Position numbers and translations under genes: made by a program. A stretch of DNA of 40,730 nucleotides from an uncultured Polaromonas sp. (lineage in GTDB: Bacteria; Pseudomonadota; Gammaproteobacteria; Burkholderiales; Burkholderiaceae_C): positions 1-40,730 of the forward strand of contig CALMEI010000046.1 of NCBI GenBank assembly GCA_937863225.1, read 5' to 3'. Below are positions 15,778-23,385 of the stretch, piece by piece. Numbering within the stretch: position 1 is the first letter of the stretch; the number at the start of each line of letters is the position of its first letter. The notes below the pieces were generated by a model. It saw nothing but the letters and a program-made list of their open reading frames with translations. It was not told the DNA's origin and ran no database searches.

Positions 15778-16437
15778 TTAGACATGACGCTGACTGAAAA
15801 CTTTTTGAACTGCACTTTCATAAATGGCTGCTAAATGCTGATTGTCAGAAACCGATATCAACAAATCTTTTAACAATCCATCATGCACACCATAGACCCA
15901 GCCATGCACACTGATTGAATGTCCAGCTTGCCAAGCATCTTGCATGACATTGCTATGGCATACATTGATGACTTGCTCGATGACATTCAGCTCTACCAAC
16001 ACATCTGCCCGCACTGAAACATCCAATTGATTGAGTATGGAATGGTGTTTGTCACGCACATCTTGTATGTGCCGAATCCAGTTATCTGCCAAACCAATTC
16101 GGGTGTTATTCAATGCAGCCAAAACACCACCGCAACCATAATGCCCACAAACGATGATATCTTGCACGTGCAATACATCGACGGCATATTGAATGGTTGA
16201 TAATGCGTTGAGGTCAGTATGGACCACAATGTTGGCAATGTTGCGGTGAACAAACACCTCACCTGGCTCTAAACCTGTAATCTGATTGGCAGGTACACGG
16301 CTGTCTGAACAACCAATCCACATGTACTTGGGGGTTTGCTGCTGTTTCAGGTTGGTAAAAAAACCCGGTCTTTGCCTGACCATTTCGGCTGCCCAAGCCC
16401 GATTGTGTGCAAAGAGATCTTGAATCGTATTCGTCAT
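15778..16437 (-). CDS. can: Beta-class carbonic anhydrase
   Basis: A 219-aa zinc enzyme interconverting CO2 and bicarbonate. Zinc ligands and dyad are visible: WIGCSDSRVPA (C43, D45, R47) and VCGHYGCGGV (H99, C102). Other family segments are VFVHRNIANIV and WVYGVHDGLLKDL. This is the Can (YadF) type. It would supply bicarbonate to the biotin carboxylase of the liu pathway and to other carboxylases, though that is a general need. It is transcribed away from metH, sharing a 76-nt divergent gap. Confidence 0.94.
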   Translation of the reverse strand: MTNTIQDLFAHNRAWAAEMVRQRPGFFTNLKQQQTPKYMWIGCSDSRVPANQITGLEPGEVFVHRNIANIVVHTDLNALSTIQYAVDVLHVQDIIVCGHYGCGGVLAALNNTRIGLADNWIRHIQDVRDKHHSILNQLDVSVRADVLVELNVIEQVINVCHSNVMQDAWQAGHSISVHGWVYGVHDGLLKDLLISVSDNQHLAAIYESAVQKVFSQRHV

Positions 16438-16513
16438 GGCTTATTTAGGTTTTTGCTTTGACATCAGGTCATTCTCTGCATGATTACAATGATGTACTAG
16501 TTACGCAAATTTT

Positions 16514-17572
16514 ATGAAGTCTATTATTTATACCCGTGGGCAACAATTGCCAAACATTTTATCCCAGCGCATCGTTATTCTTGACGGTGCGATGGGAACA
16601 ATGATTCAACGTTTTAAACTGACTGAAGCACAATACCGTGGTGAACGGTTTACGAATTTTCATAAAGATGTGAAAGGCAATAATGAATTATTATCTTTAA
16701 CGCGTCCCGATGTTATCAATGACATCCATGAAAAATATTTAGCAGCAGGCGCTGATTTGATTGAGACCAATACATTTGGTGCAACCACAATTGCGCAAGA
16801 TGATTACGACATGGCGCATTTGGCGCGCGAGATGAACGTGCAATCAGCCAAGATTGCACGCGCAGCATGCAATAAGTACTCCACACCTGATAAACCACGT
16901 TTCGTTGCTGGCGCTTTAGGACCCACGCCCAAAACAGCCAGCATCAGCCCTGATGTCAACGACCCTGGTGCACGCAATGTGACATTTGAGCAATTACGCG
17001 CTGCTTATTACGAACAAGTCGAAGGCTTGGTAGAAGGTGGTGTTGATGTATTGCTGGTTGAAACCATTTTTGACACATTGAATGCAAAAGCAGCACTATT
17101 TGCGATTGATGAATATTTTGAGAACTCTGGTGAGCGATTGCCGATACTCATTAGCGGCACAGTGACGGATGCGTCAGGACGCATACTGAGTGGTCAAACT
17201 GTTTCCGCTTTTTGGCACAGCGTGCGTCATGCCAGGCCATTGGTCATTGGGCTTAATTGCGCATTGGGCGCTACGCTGATGCGTCCGTATATCCAAGAGC
17301 TTAACAAAGTCGCAACGGATACCTACATCAGCTGTTACCCAAACGCAGGATTACCCAATCCAATGAGTGATACCGGCTTTGATGAAACACCCGATGTGAC
17401 TTCGCGTTTGGTACATGAGTTTGCAGCCGAAGGATTGGTGAACATCGTGGGGGGATGTTGCGGTACGACACCTGACCATATACTGGCCATTGCCAACTCT
17501 GTACGTGGTACATCAACTCGACATATTAATACTGCCCAATTTTATTCTGAAGAAGTTGAGCAAGTGACTTAA
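16514..17572 (+). CDS. metH: Homocysteine S-methyltransferase module of split methionine synthase (MetH N-terminal domain)
   Basis: 352 aa, homologous only to the first quarter of MetH. It binds homocysteine through zinc and accepts the methyl group from cobalamin. Motifs: [12 protein letters not shown] (21-32), [23 protein letters not shown], the zinc cysteines in GLNCALGA (C249) and GGCCGTTP (C315, C316), matching E. coli MetH C247/C310/C311. The pterin, cobalamin and activation domains are absent; in Burkholderiales they are usually a second gene. That second gene does not follow here: the next gene is maeB. The ATG has no obvious Shine-Dalgarno. Confidence 0.9.
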   Translation: MKSIIYTRGQQLPNILSQRIVILDGAMGTMIQRFKLTEAQYRGERFTNFHKDVKGNNELLSLTRPDVINDIHEKYLAAGADLIETNTFGATTIAQDDYDMAHLAREMNVQSAKIARAACNKYSTPDKPRFVAGALGPTPKTASISPDVNDPGARNVTFEQLRAAYYEQVEGLVEGGVDVLLVETIFDTLNAKAALFAIDEYFENSGERLPILISGTVTDASGRILSGQTVSAFWHSVRHARPLVIGLNCALGATLMRPYIQELNKVATDTYISCYPNAGLPNPMSDTGFDETPDVTSRLVHEFAAEGLVNIVGGCCGTTPDHILAIANSVRGTSTRHINTAQFYSEEVEQVT

Positions 17573-17633
17573 TCCGATCGATAGACTGATTAAATCTAAC
17601 GAATACAAATACAAGACTTACCAGCGAGACAAT

Positions 17634-19940
17634 ATGCAATCCACAAAATCAACCGAACAAAAGCGCGAAGAATTACGTCAAGCCGCCCTTGAATACCATG
17701 AACGACCTATACCAGGAAAAATCACTATCGCAGCTACCAAACAATTGGTAAACCAACATGACTTGGCGTTGGCTTATTCACCTGGCGTGGCTTTCCCATG
17801 TGAAGAAATCGTCAAAGATCCGAACAATGCCTTCAAATACACGGCCCGCGGTAATTTGGTAGCAGTCATAACAAATGGCACGGCCGTTTTAGGATTAGGT
17901 GATATTGGACCTCTCGCATCCAAGCCAGTGATGGAAGGCAAAGCGGTTTTATTTAAAAAATTCGCTGGTATTGATGTCTTCGATATTGAAGTCAATGAAA
18001 AGCACGACTTAGACAAATTGGTTGACATCATTGCTGCACTAGAACCAACTTTTGGTGGGATCAATTTAGAGGATATCAAAGCACCCGATTGTTTTTACGT
18101 TGAGCGCAAATTAAGTGAACGCATGAAAATACCCGTTTTTCATGACGATCAACATGGTACGGCCATTTGTGTCGGTGCGGCTATTTTGAATGGTCTCAAA
18201 GTAGTTGGAAAAGATCCCAAAGACATCAAACTGGTCACTTCTGGCGCTGGTGCTGCAGCTCTGGCGTGTTTAGGATTACTCGTCAAGCTGGGAATCCCGA
18301 AGAAAAATATTTTTGTCACTGATCTTGCCGGGGTGGTATATGAGGGTCGTACCGAGTTGATGGACGAGGACAAAATTATTTATGCACAAGCAACTCCCGC
18401 ACGCACTTTGAATGATGTCATAGAAGGTGCAGACGTATTTCTGGGTTTGTCGGCAGGAGGCGTACTCAAGCAAGAAATGGTGAAGAAAATGGCTGCAAAG
18501 CCATTGATATTTGCACTCGCAAACCCAAACCCTGAAATCACGCCAGAAGATGTCAACGCTGTACGCAATGACGCGATTGTGGCAACTGGTCGCAGCGACT
18601 ATCCCAACCAAGTCAACAATGTCTTGTGCTTTCCCTATATTTTCAGAGGCGCATTAGACGCTGGCGCATCCACCATCACCACGGAGATGAAGATTGCAGC
18701 CGTTCACGCGATAGCTGAGCTGGCACAAGCTGAGCAGAGTGAAGTTGTAGCGGCCGCTTATGTGGGTGAAAAATTAGCATTTGGACCTGAGTACTTAATA
18801 CCCAAGCCATTTGATCCGCGTTTGATGATCAAAATCGCACCTGCAGTTGCTCAAGCTGCCTTTGACTCTGGTGTGGCCTTGCGTCCTATCAAAGATATGA
18901 CAGCTTATATTGATAAGCTTCAAACATTCGTTTATGCATCTGGTACAACAATGAAGCCCATTTTCACCGCTGCCAAAAAAGCGGTGAAAAAGAGTGTGGT
19001 TTATTCAGAAGGTGAAGATGAACGGGTGTTACGTGCTGCACAAATCGTTGTTGATGAAAACATTGCGCACCCTACCCTAATTGGCCGACCTTTGGTCATT
19101 GCGGAACGCATCGAAAAGTTTGGTTTACGCTTGAAAGAAGGTGTTGACTACCAAGTCGTGAATGTTGAACAGGATCACCGCTACCGTGACTTCTGGCAAA
19201 CCTATCACCGGATGACTGAACGCAAAGGCGTTACCGAGCAGTTGGCCAAAATCGAGATGCGCCGTCGTTTATCGCTTATAGGTGCCATGCTGTTGCAAAA
19301 AGGTGAAGTTGATGGTTTGATTTGTGGCACATGGGGCAGTACCACGCTGCACCTCAATTATGTAGACCAAGTCATAGGCAAACGCGCTGGTGTCAACAAC
19401 TATGCTTGTATGAATGGTTTGATGCTGCCCGGTCGCCAAGTTTTCTTAGTTGATACACATATCAACTATGAACCCAGCGCTGAACAGTTATGCGAAATAA
19501 CGATCATGGCAGCTGAGGAGATGAAACGCTTTGGATTTAAACCAAAAGTTGCTTTATTGAGTCACTCCAACTTCGGCAGCAGTGACAAGCCCAGCGCCAT
19601 CAAAATGCGCAACACACTGCAGTTGCTACGTGAACAAGCACCTTGGCTTGAAGTTGATGGTGAAATGCATGGCGACTTGGCTTTAGACGGTGATGCACGC
19701 CATCACCATATGCCAAATACCACCTTAATTGGTGATGCCAATCTTTTAGTCTTGCCGAATATTGATGCCGCAAACATTGCCTACAACTTGTTAAAAACCG
19801 CAGCAGGTGGCAATATTGCCATTGGGCCAGTACTACTAGGCGCGAACAAACCCGTGCACATTTTGACGCCCAGCACCACGGTGCGACGCATTGTCAATAT
19901 GACAGCGTTAACCGTGGCAGATGCGAATGCTGCCAGGTAA
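17634..19940 (+). CDS. maeB: NADP-dependent malic enzyme with phosphotransacetylase-like domain
   Basis: 768 aa. It decarboxylates malate to pyruvate, giving NADPH. The malic enzyme part (about 1-430) has [46 protein letters not shown] (metal site), a Rossmann motif in [15 protein letters not shown] and [13 protein letters not shown]. The C-terminal part (about 435-768) is a phosphate acetyltransferase-like domain starting [12 protein letters not shown], with [13 protein letters not shown] and [14 protein letters not shown]. In MaeB-type enzymes this domain is a regulatory binding site for acetyl-CoA rather than an active PTA; that is known for the family, not shown here. It stands 61 nt after metH without an obvious terminator. 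Confidence 0.95.
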   Translation: MQSTKSTEQKREELRQAALEYHERPIPGKITIAATKQLVNQHDLALAYSPGVAFPCEEIVKDPNNAFKYTARGNLVAVITNGTAVLGLGDIGPLASKPVMEGKAVLFKKFAGIDVFDIEVNEKHDLDKLVDIIAALEPTFGGINLEDIKAPDCFYVERKLSERMKIPVFHDDQHGTAICVGAAILNGLKVVGKDPKDIKLVTSGAGAAALACLGLLVKLGIPKKNIFVTDLAGVVYEGRTELMDEDKIIYAQATPARTLNDVIEGADVFLGLSAGGVLKQEMVKKMAAKPLIFALANPNPEITPEDVNAVRNDAIVATGRSDYPNQVNNVLCFPYIFRGALDAGASTITTEMKIAAVHAIAELAQAEQSEVVAAAYVGEKLAFGPEYLIPKPFDPRLMIKIAPAVAQAAFDSGVALRPIKDMTAYIDKLQTFVYASGTTMKPIFTAAKKAVKKSVVYSEGEDERVLRAAQIVVDENIAHPTLIGRPLVIAERIEKFGLRLKEGVDYQVVNVEQDHRYRDFWQTYHRMTERKGVTEQLAKIEMRRRLSLIGAMLLQKGEVDGLICGTWGSTTLHLNYVDQVIGKRAGVNNYACMNGLMLPGRQVFLVDTHINYEPSAEQLCEITIMAAEEMKRFGFKPKVALLSHSNFGSSDKPSAIKMRNTLQLLREQAPWLEVDGEMHGDLALDGDARHHHMPNTTLIGDANLLVLPNIDAANIAYNLLKTAAGGNIAIGPVLLGANKPVHILTPSTTVRRIVNMTALTVADANAAR

Positions 19941-20050
19941 TTGACTAATTTGTAAGGATCACTTGCTTTTTTTGCTGAATTCAACGACACTACAGCTCTC
20001 GAGTGATACGGGTTTACCCGAACTCAAACAGCGTCGTAAGCAGCAAACAG

Positions 20051-20479
20051 ATGACAGTGATGGGCTTTAGAGAGTCAAATTCCTATATAAACCGACTATT
20101 TGCAGTATTTCTAGCAAGTATTCTACTCATATGCACCAGTATGGTGCATGCAAGATCCTCTTCGGATTATCTTGCCAATTTGAGTAATTTAGAGGCAATT
20201 TCTCTGGCCAATTTACCCAAGCAGGGACAGCATGTTTACGCACTGATTGAGGCAGGTGGGCCTTTTGCTCATGAAAAAGATGGCGTTGTGTTTGGCAACC
20301 GTGAGAGGATATTACCTGTACATAAACGTGGTTTTTATCGTGAATACACCGTAAAAACCGCAGGAGTACGTCACCGCGGCGCAAAACGCATTGTTTGTGG
20401 CGGGTTCAAAATAACTCAACCAGAAATTTGCTATTACACAGATGACCACTATGCGAGTTTTCGCATCATCAAACCTTGA
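20051..20479 (+). CDS. Secreted guanyl-specific ribonuclease (barnase/RNase Sa family)
   Basis: About 142 aa, a small microbial RNase of the N1/T1/Sa type that cleaves single-stranded RNA after G. A signal peptide runs from SYINRLFAVFLASILLICT to the likely cleavage site MVHA/RS. The catalytic core aligns with RNase Sa: REYTVKTAG (E98 for E54), VRHRGAKR (R109 and R113 for R65 and R69), YYTDDHYASF (H133 for H85); also GPFAHEKDGVVFGNRE. C116 and C127 could form a disulfide after export. The start is uncertain: ATG at 20051 or 20060, or GTG at 20003, none with a good ribosome binding site. The barstar gene follows after 33 nt, as expected for a toxin-inhibitor pair. Confidence 0.9.
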   Translation: MTVMGFRESNSYINRLFAVFLASILLICTSMVHARSSSDYLANLSNLEAISLANLPKQGQHVYALIEAGGPFAHEKDGVVFGNRERILPVHKRGFYREYTVKTAGVRHRGAKRIVCGGFKITQPEICYYTDDHYASFRIIKP

Positions 20480-20512
20480 AAGTTTTGAAAGTAGAGTGAG
20501 GAAATAGAATTT

Positions 20513-20908
20513 ATGCTACTTCGTACCGTTAGAAATAATATTGTTCAATCGATTCGCGCATTTACTGTGAATCAATTGCAGGATACTGCCAAAGAACTTG
20601 GTCAGCATTTTTTATATGCCAATTTGGCTATGGCGCAATCAAAGCAAGACGTTCTTGATTTGGTTTCGGCACAATTTTCATTGCCTTCTCACTTTGGCAA
20701 GAATTTTGATGCGCTTTATGATTGCTTAACTGATCCGGTTTACAAATCTGGTCCACAAATTGGTTTTATAGTTGTACTCGAGCACATTCCAGCGAATGTC
20801 AAATTTGACAAAGAAGCGCGTGAACAGTTGTTGGATATTTTCAGAGACGCTGCTGATTATTGGGGGGACAGGAAAATACCATTCCGATGTTTCTATTCTT
20901 TTCAGTAG
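20513..20908 (+). CDS. Barstar-family ribonuclease inhibitor
   Basis: 131 aa, cytoplasmic, no signal peptide. Barstar motifs: LPSHFGKNFDALYDCLTD, where D66 and D70 correspond to barnase-contacting D35 and D39 of barstar, and a C-terminal IPFRCFYSFQ strand. It should bind and block any RNase that stays in or re-enters the cytoplasm. GAGG lies 11 nt upstream of the ATG, a rather long spacing. It is 33 nt downstream of the RNase, so the two are probably co-transcribed, and it ends at the foot of a long stem-loop. The N-terminal 20 residues are extra relative to classical barstar. Confidence 0.9.
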   Translation: MLLRTVRNNIVQSIRAFTVNQLQDTAKELGQHFLYANLAMAQSKQDVLDLVSAQFSLPSHFGKNFDALYDCLTDPVYKSGPQIGFIVVLEHIPANVKFDKEAREQLLDIFRDAADYWGDRKIPFRCFYSFQ

Positions 20909-21114
20909 CCCGTTCTGCGCAAAATAGCCAAGCAGAACGGGCTAATGAGGCTCTCGGACAAATTAAGGTCGCCAATTTAGAGGTCATAAAAGATGAGGTT
21001 GACGACACCGAAATAGCGGAAAAAATGCCGACAGATAAACTCGTCGACGTATCTCCACTCGCATTGCGCATGAGCAGTCCTTTCAATGCGGGCTATTGGT
21101 TAACAGCTGCATAG
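20888..21114 (+). CDS. Possible small overlapping gene after barstar
   Basis: An open frame of 75 codons starts with an ATG inside the last codons of barstar (+1 frame), runs through the stem-loop and continues to a TAG at 21112-21114. The predicted protein has a protein-like composition: acidic middle (EVIKDEVDDTEIAEKMPTDK) and a C-terminus ending FNAGYWLTAA. I recognise no family, and no ribosome binding site is visible. The opposite-strand frame is Ser-rich and looks like a shadow, which mildly favours this one. It could equally be noncoding spacer. Confidence 0.2.
20906..20944 (+). terminator. Long stem-loop at the end of barstar
   Basis: A perfect 13-bp stem TAGCCCGTTCTGC (20906-20918)/GCAGAACGGGCTA (20932-20944) with a 13-nt loop starts exactly at the barstar TAG stop. 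No T-run follows (ATGAGG), so it is not a textbook intrinsic terminator. It may protect the mRNA 3' end, act with Rho, or be bidirectional with the converging rsmA gene. Confidence 0.6.
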
Positions 21115-21137
21115 AATTAGATTCAGTTCTTGCGAAG

Positions 21138-21953
21138 CTAATCGCATTTAATCGTATCAACAGCCAGCGCAAGCTCAATATAGTGCTCTACAGGCACCTC
21201 TTGGGCTCTGCGATGCAGATCGAAATCGCCTTGATACAATTTATCATCCAGCCATTTGCCTAAAGTGTGGCGCATCAATTTGCGGCGTTGACTAAAGGCA
21301 ACGCGCACCAATTCGCTGAGCGTTTGGACATTTAATTGAGGCGGATTTGCTTTTGGGATCATGCGCACAATGGCACTGTCTACACGTGGCGCTGGCGCAA
21401 AAGATTTTGGCGGAACAAACAACACATTCTCCATTTCATAGCGCCATTGCATCATCACACTCAAACGACTGTAATCGCTGCAATCAGCTTTAGAAACCAT
21501 GCGGTCAATAACTTCTTTTTGAAGCATGAAGTGTTGGTCTTCTATCACGTCAACAAAATTAAGCAAATGAAACAGTATGGGAGTCGAAATGTTGTACGGT
21601 AGATTTCCAACAATGCGCAACTTATGCGCATCGGCATCTACAAAATCTGTGGATTTTGCAGACCTCAACATCGATTGCTTGACCTCTAGAAAGTCAACAT
21701 TTAAAACATCTGATTGGATAACATCAAGAGAATTGTGCAGTCGCAATTGAACAGCCAAATCTCGATCAAGTTCAATGACGGTCAGATGTCCCAAACGCTC
21801 AACCAATGGTTGGGTCAATGCTGCCAAGCCTGGTCCAATTTCAACCATCATTTGACCAGCTTTGGGCGCAATCAGCCCAACAATATCATCAATAATGGTT
21901 TTATCTGTTAAGAAGTGCTGACCGAAACGTTTTCGTGGTATGTGGATATTCAA
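21138..21953 (-). CDS. rsmA: 16S rRNA A1518/A1519 dimethyltransferase
   Basis: A 271-aa SAM-dependent enzyme (KsgA) that dimethylates two adenines near the 3' end of 16S rRNA in late 30S assembly. Motifs: [15 protein letters not shown] at the N-terminus, [15 protein letters not shown] (SAM motif I), VIELDRDLA, and the catalytic NLPYNIST (motif IV); [14 protein letters not shown] follows. It starts 12 nt after surA and completes an lptD-surA-rsmA unit. pdxA, which sits between surA and rsmA in many proteobacteria, is missing here. Confidence 0.96.
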   Translation of the reverse strand: MNIHIPRKRFGQHFLTDKTIIDDIVGLIAPKAGQMMVEIGPGLAALTQPLVERLGHLTVIELDRDLAVQLRLHNSLDVIQSDVLNVDFLEVKQSMLRSAKSTDFVDADAHKLRIVGNLPYNISTPILFHLLNFVDVIEDQHFMLQKEVIDRMVSKADCSDYSRLSVMMQWRYEMENVLFVPPKSFAPAPRVDSAIVRMIPKANPPQLNVQTLSELVRVAFSQRRKLMRHTLGKWLDDKLYQGDFDLHRRAQEVPVEHYIELALAVDTIKCD

Positions 21954-21965
21954 AGCAATGATGTA

Positions 21966-23339
21966 CTATTTTGATGGCGTCTCGCGAAACTCAACATAGG
22001 CATTTTTTCGCATTTCATTTAACCAATTATTGACGTTTTCATCCAATTTTTTTTCACGTAACACATTGCGCGCTTGTTCGCGAAGTTCAGATAATCCAAT
22101 TTTTGCTTCACGGCGTTCCTCAACCAAAATGAGATGGACGCCAAATCGCGTCACGGTTGGTTCAGAAATCACACCGGGTGCCAATCGATTCATGGCATTT
22201 TCAAATTCTGGCGCATATTGAAGTGGAAATGACCATCCCAGTTGCCCCCCGTCATTCGCAGAACCATCTTGTGAATTTTGCTTGGCCAATGTCGCAAAAT
22301 CTGCATTTTTTGATTCAATGCGCTTTTTAAGTTCAGCTAATTTTGCAATTACAGCAGATTCATTCAATTGTGAGCTAGGTCGAATCAATATATGCCTTGC
22401 GCGAGTTTGAGTCACTATCAAGCCAGCATTACCAGCGGATTGTCTGGTTAGTACCTTGAGGATATGAAACCCTGCTCCAGATTTGACGATGTCTGAAATG
22501 TCGCCATCTTTAAGATTTACCACAGCTTCGGCAAACAAAGTCGGGTACCTATCAATAGGTCGCATCCCCATTTGGCCGCCATTTTTTGCATCTGTACCTT
22601 CAGAATTTTCTTGCGCCAATTTAAAAAAGTCCTCCCCAGATTTGGCTTTTGCCAACAAGCGCTCAGCTCGCTCTTTTATTTTTTGTACTTGCGCAGGGTT
22701 GGCATCTTCTGGAATAACGATCAAAATTTGTGCGATGTCGATTTCTGGTGGGGCATCGGACAGTATGCCAGGGGTTAATTTTAGAAAAGCATCAATTTCA
22801 TTTTCTGGAATATTCACTCGCGTAGAGATTTCACGCTCGCGTAGTTTTTGTATGGTTAATTGTTTCTCGATGTCTAATCGTATTTGCGCATAGCCAACAC
22901 CATCCGAGCTGACAAGTTTGCGCAATTCCTCTATTGGAATATTGTTTTTTTCTGCATAGTTTTGAACTGCAGCATCCAATATGCGAACGTCAATTTTGAT
23001 GCCTGCTTCTTTGGCCAGTTGCAATTGAAGTTTCTCTTTGATCACATCTTCAAGGATTTCTTTTAATAAGACATCACGTGATGGCATCCCTTTATTTTGT
23101 TCTGCAAGTCGACGTTCATAACGAATCAATCGGGAGCGGATTTCATTGTTGGTAACAGGTTCAGAATTCACTATGGCAACAATATAGTCCGCCTGAATAA
23201 CCTGACCTACAGTTTGATTTGAATTTGGCACAGACAAAGTAGCACTTGGTTTCAGCAGTGAACTTTGTGCGGTTGCCAGGCTAGCGCAAGTGACGCATGA
23301 AATCCCGAATAGCAGTCGTAGATATAAATTATTGGTCAT
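21966..23339 (-). CDS. surA: Periplasmic chaperone and peptidyl-prolyl isomerase SurA
   Basis: About 457 aa. It escorts outer-membrane proteins such as LptD through the periplasm. A signal peptide covers LYLRLLFGISCVTCASLATAQ. The SurA N-terminal chaperone domain starts DYIVAIVNSEPVTNNEI. Two parvulin domains follow: one around AQILIVIPEDANPAQ to GFHILKVL, the other around ARHILIRPSSQLNES to VHLILVEERRE, each with the GGQ(M/L)G turn. A C-terminal helix closes the protein. The ATG at 23337-23339 is preferred over a TTG at 23357; neither has a strong ribosome binding site. Second gene of the lptD unit. Confidence 0.95.
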   Translation of the reverse strand: MTNNLYLRLLFGISCVTCASLATAQSSLLKPSATLSVPNSNQTVGQVIQADYIVAIVNSEPVTNNEIRSRLIRYERRLAEQNKGMPSRDVLLKEILEDVIKEKLQLQLAKEAGIKIDVRILDAAVQNYAEKNNIPIEELRKLVSSDGVGYAQIRLDIEKQLTIQKLREREISTRVNIPENEIDAFLKLTPGILSDAPPEIDIAQILIVIPEDANPAQVQKIKERAERLLAKAKSGEDFFKLAQENSEGTDAKNGGQMGMRPIDRYPTLFAEAVVNLKDGDISDIVKSGAGFHILKVLTRQSAGNAGLIVTQTRARHILIRPSSQLNESAVIAKLAELKKRIESKNADFATLAKQNSQDGSANDGGQLGWSFPLQYAPEFENAMNRLAPGVISEPTVTRFGVHLILVEERREAKIGLSELREQARNVLREKKLDENVNNWLNEMRKNAYVEFRETPSK

Positions 23340-23385
23340 AAATTGGCAAGTATTCAACGATATTCAAAATAAACCTCTGAGTTAC

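Noticed and set aside
16458-16490. TTGACA (16458-16463) and TACAAT (16485-16490) as a metH promoter
   Set aside because: The spacing is 21 bp, too long for a standard sigma-70 promoter, and no better -10 is found at 16-18 bp.
20841-21086. Minus-strand open frame opposite the barstar end
   Set aside because: Ser/Thr-rich low-complexity composition, overlaps the barstar gene, no ribosome binding site; probably a shadow.
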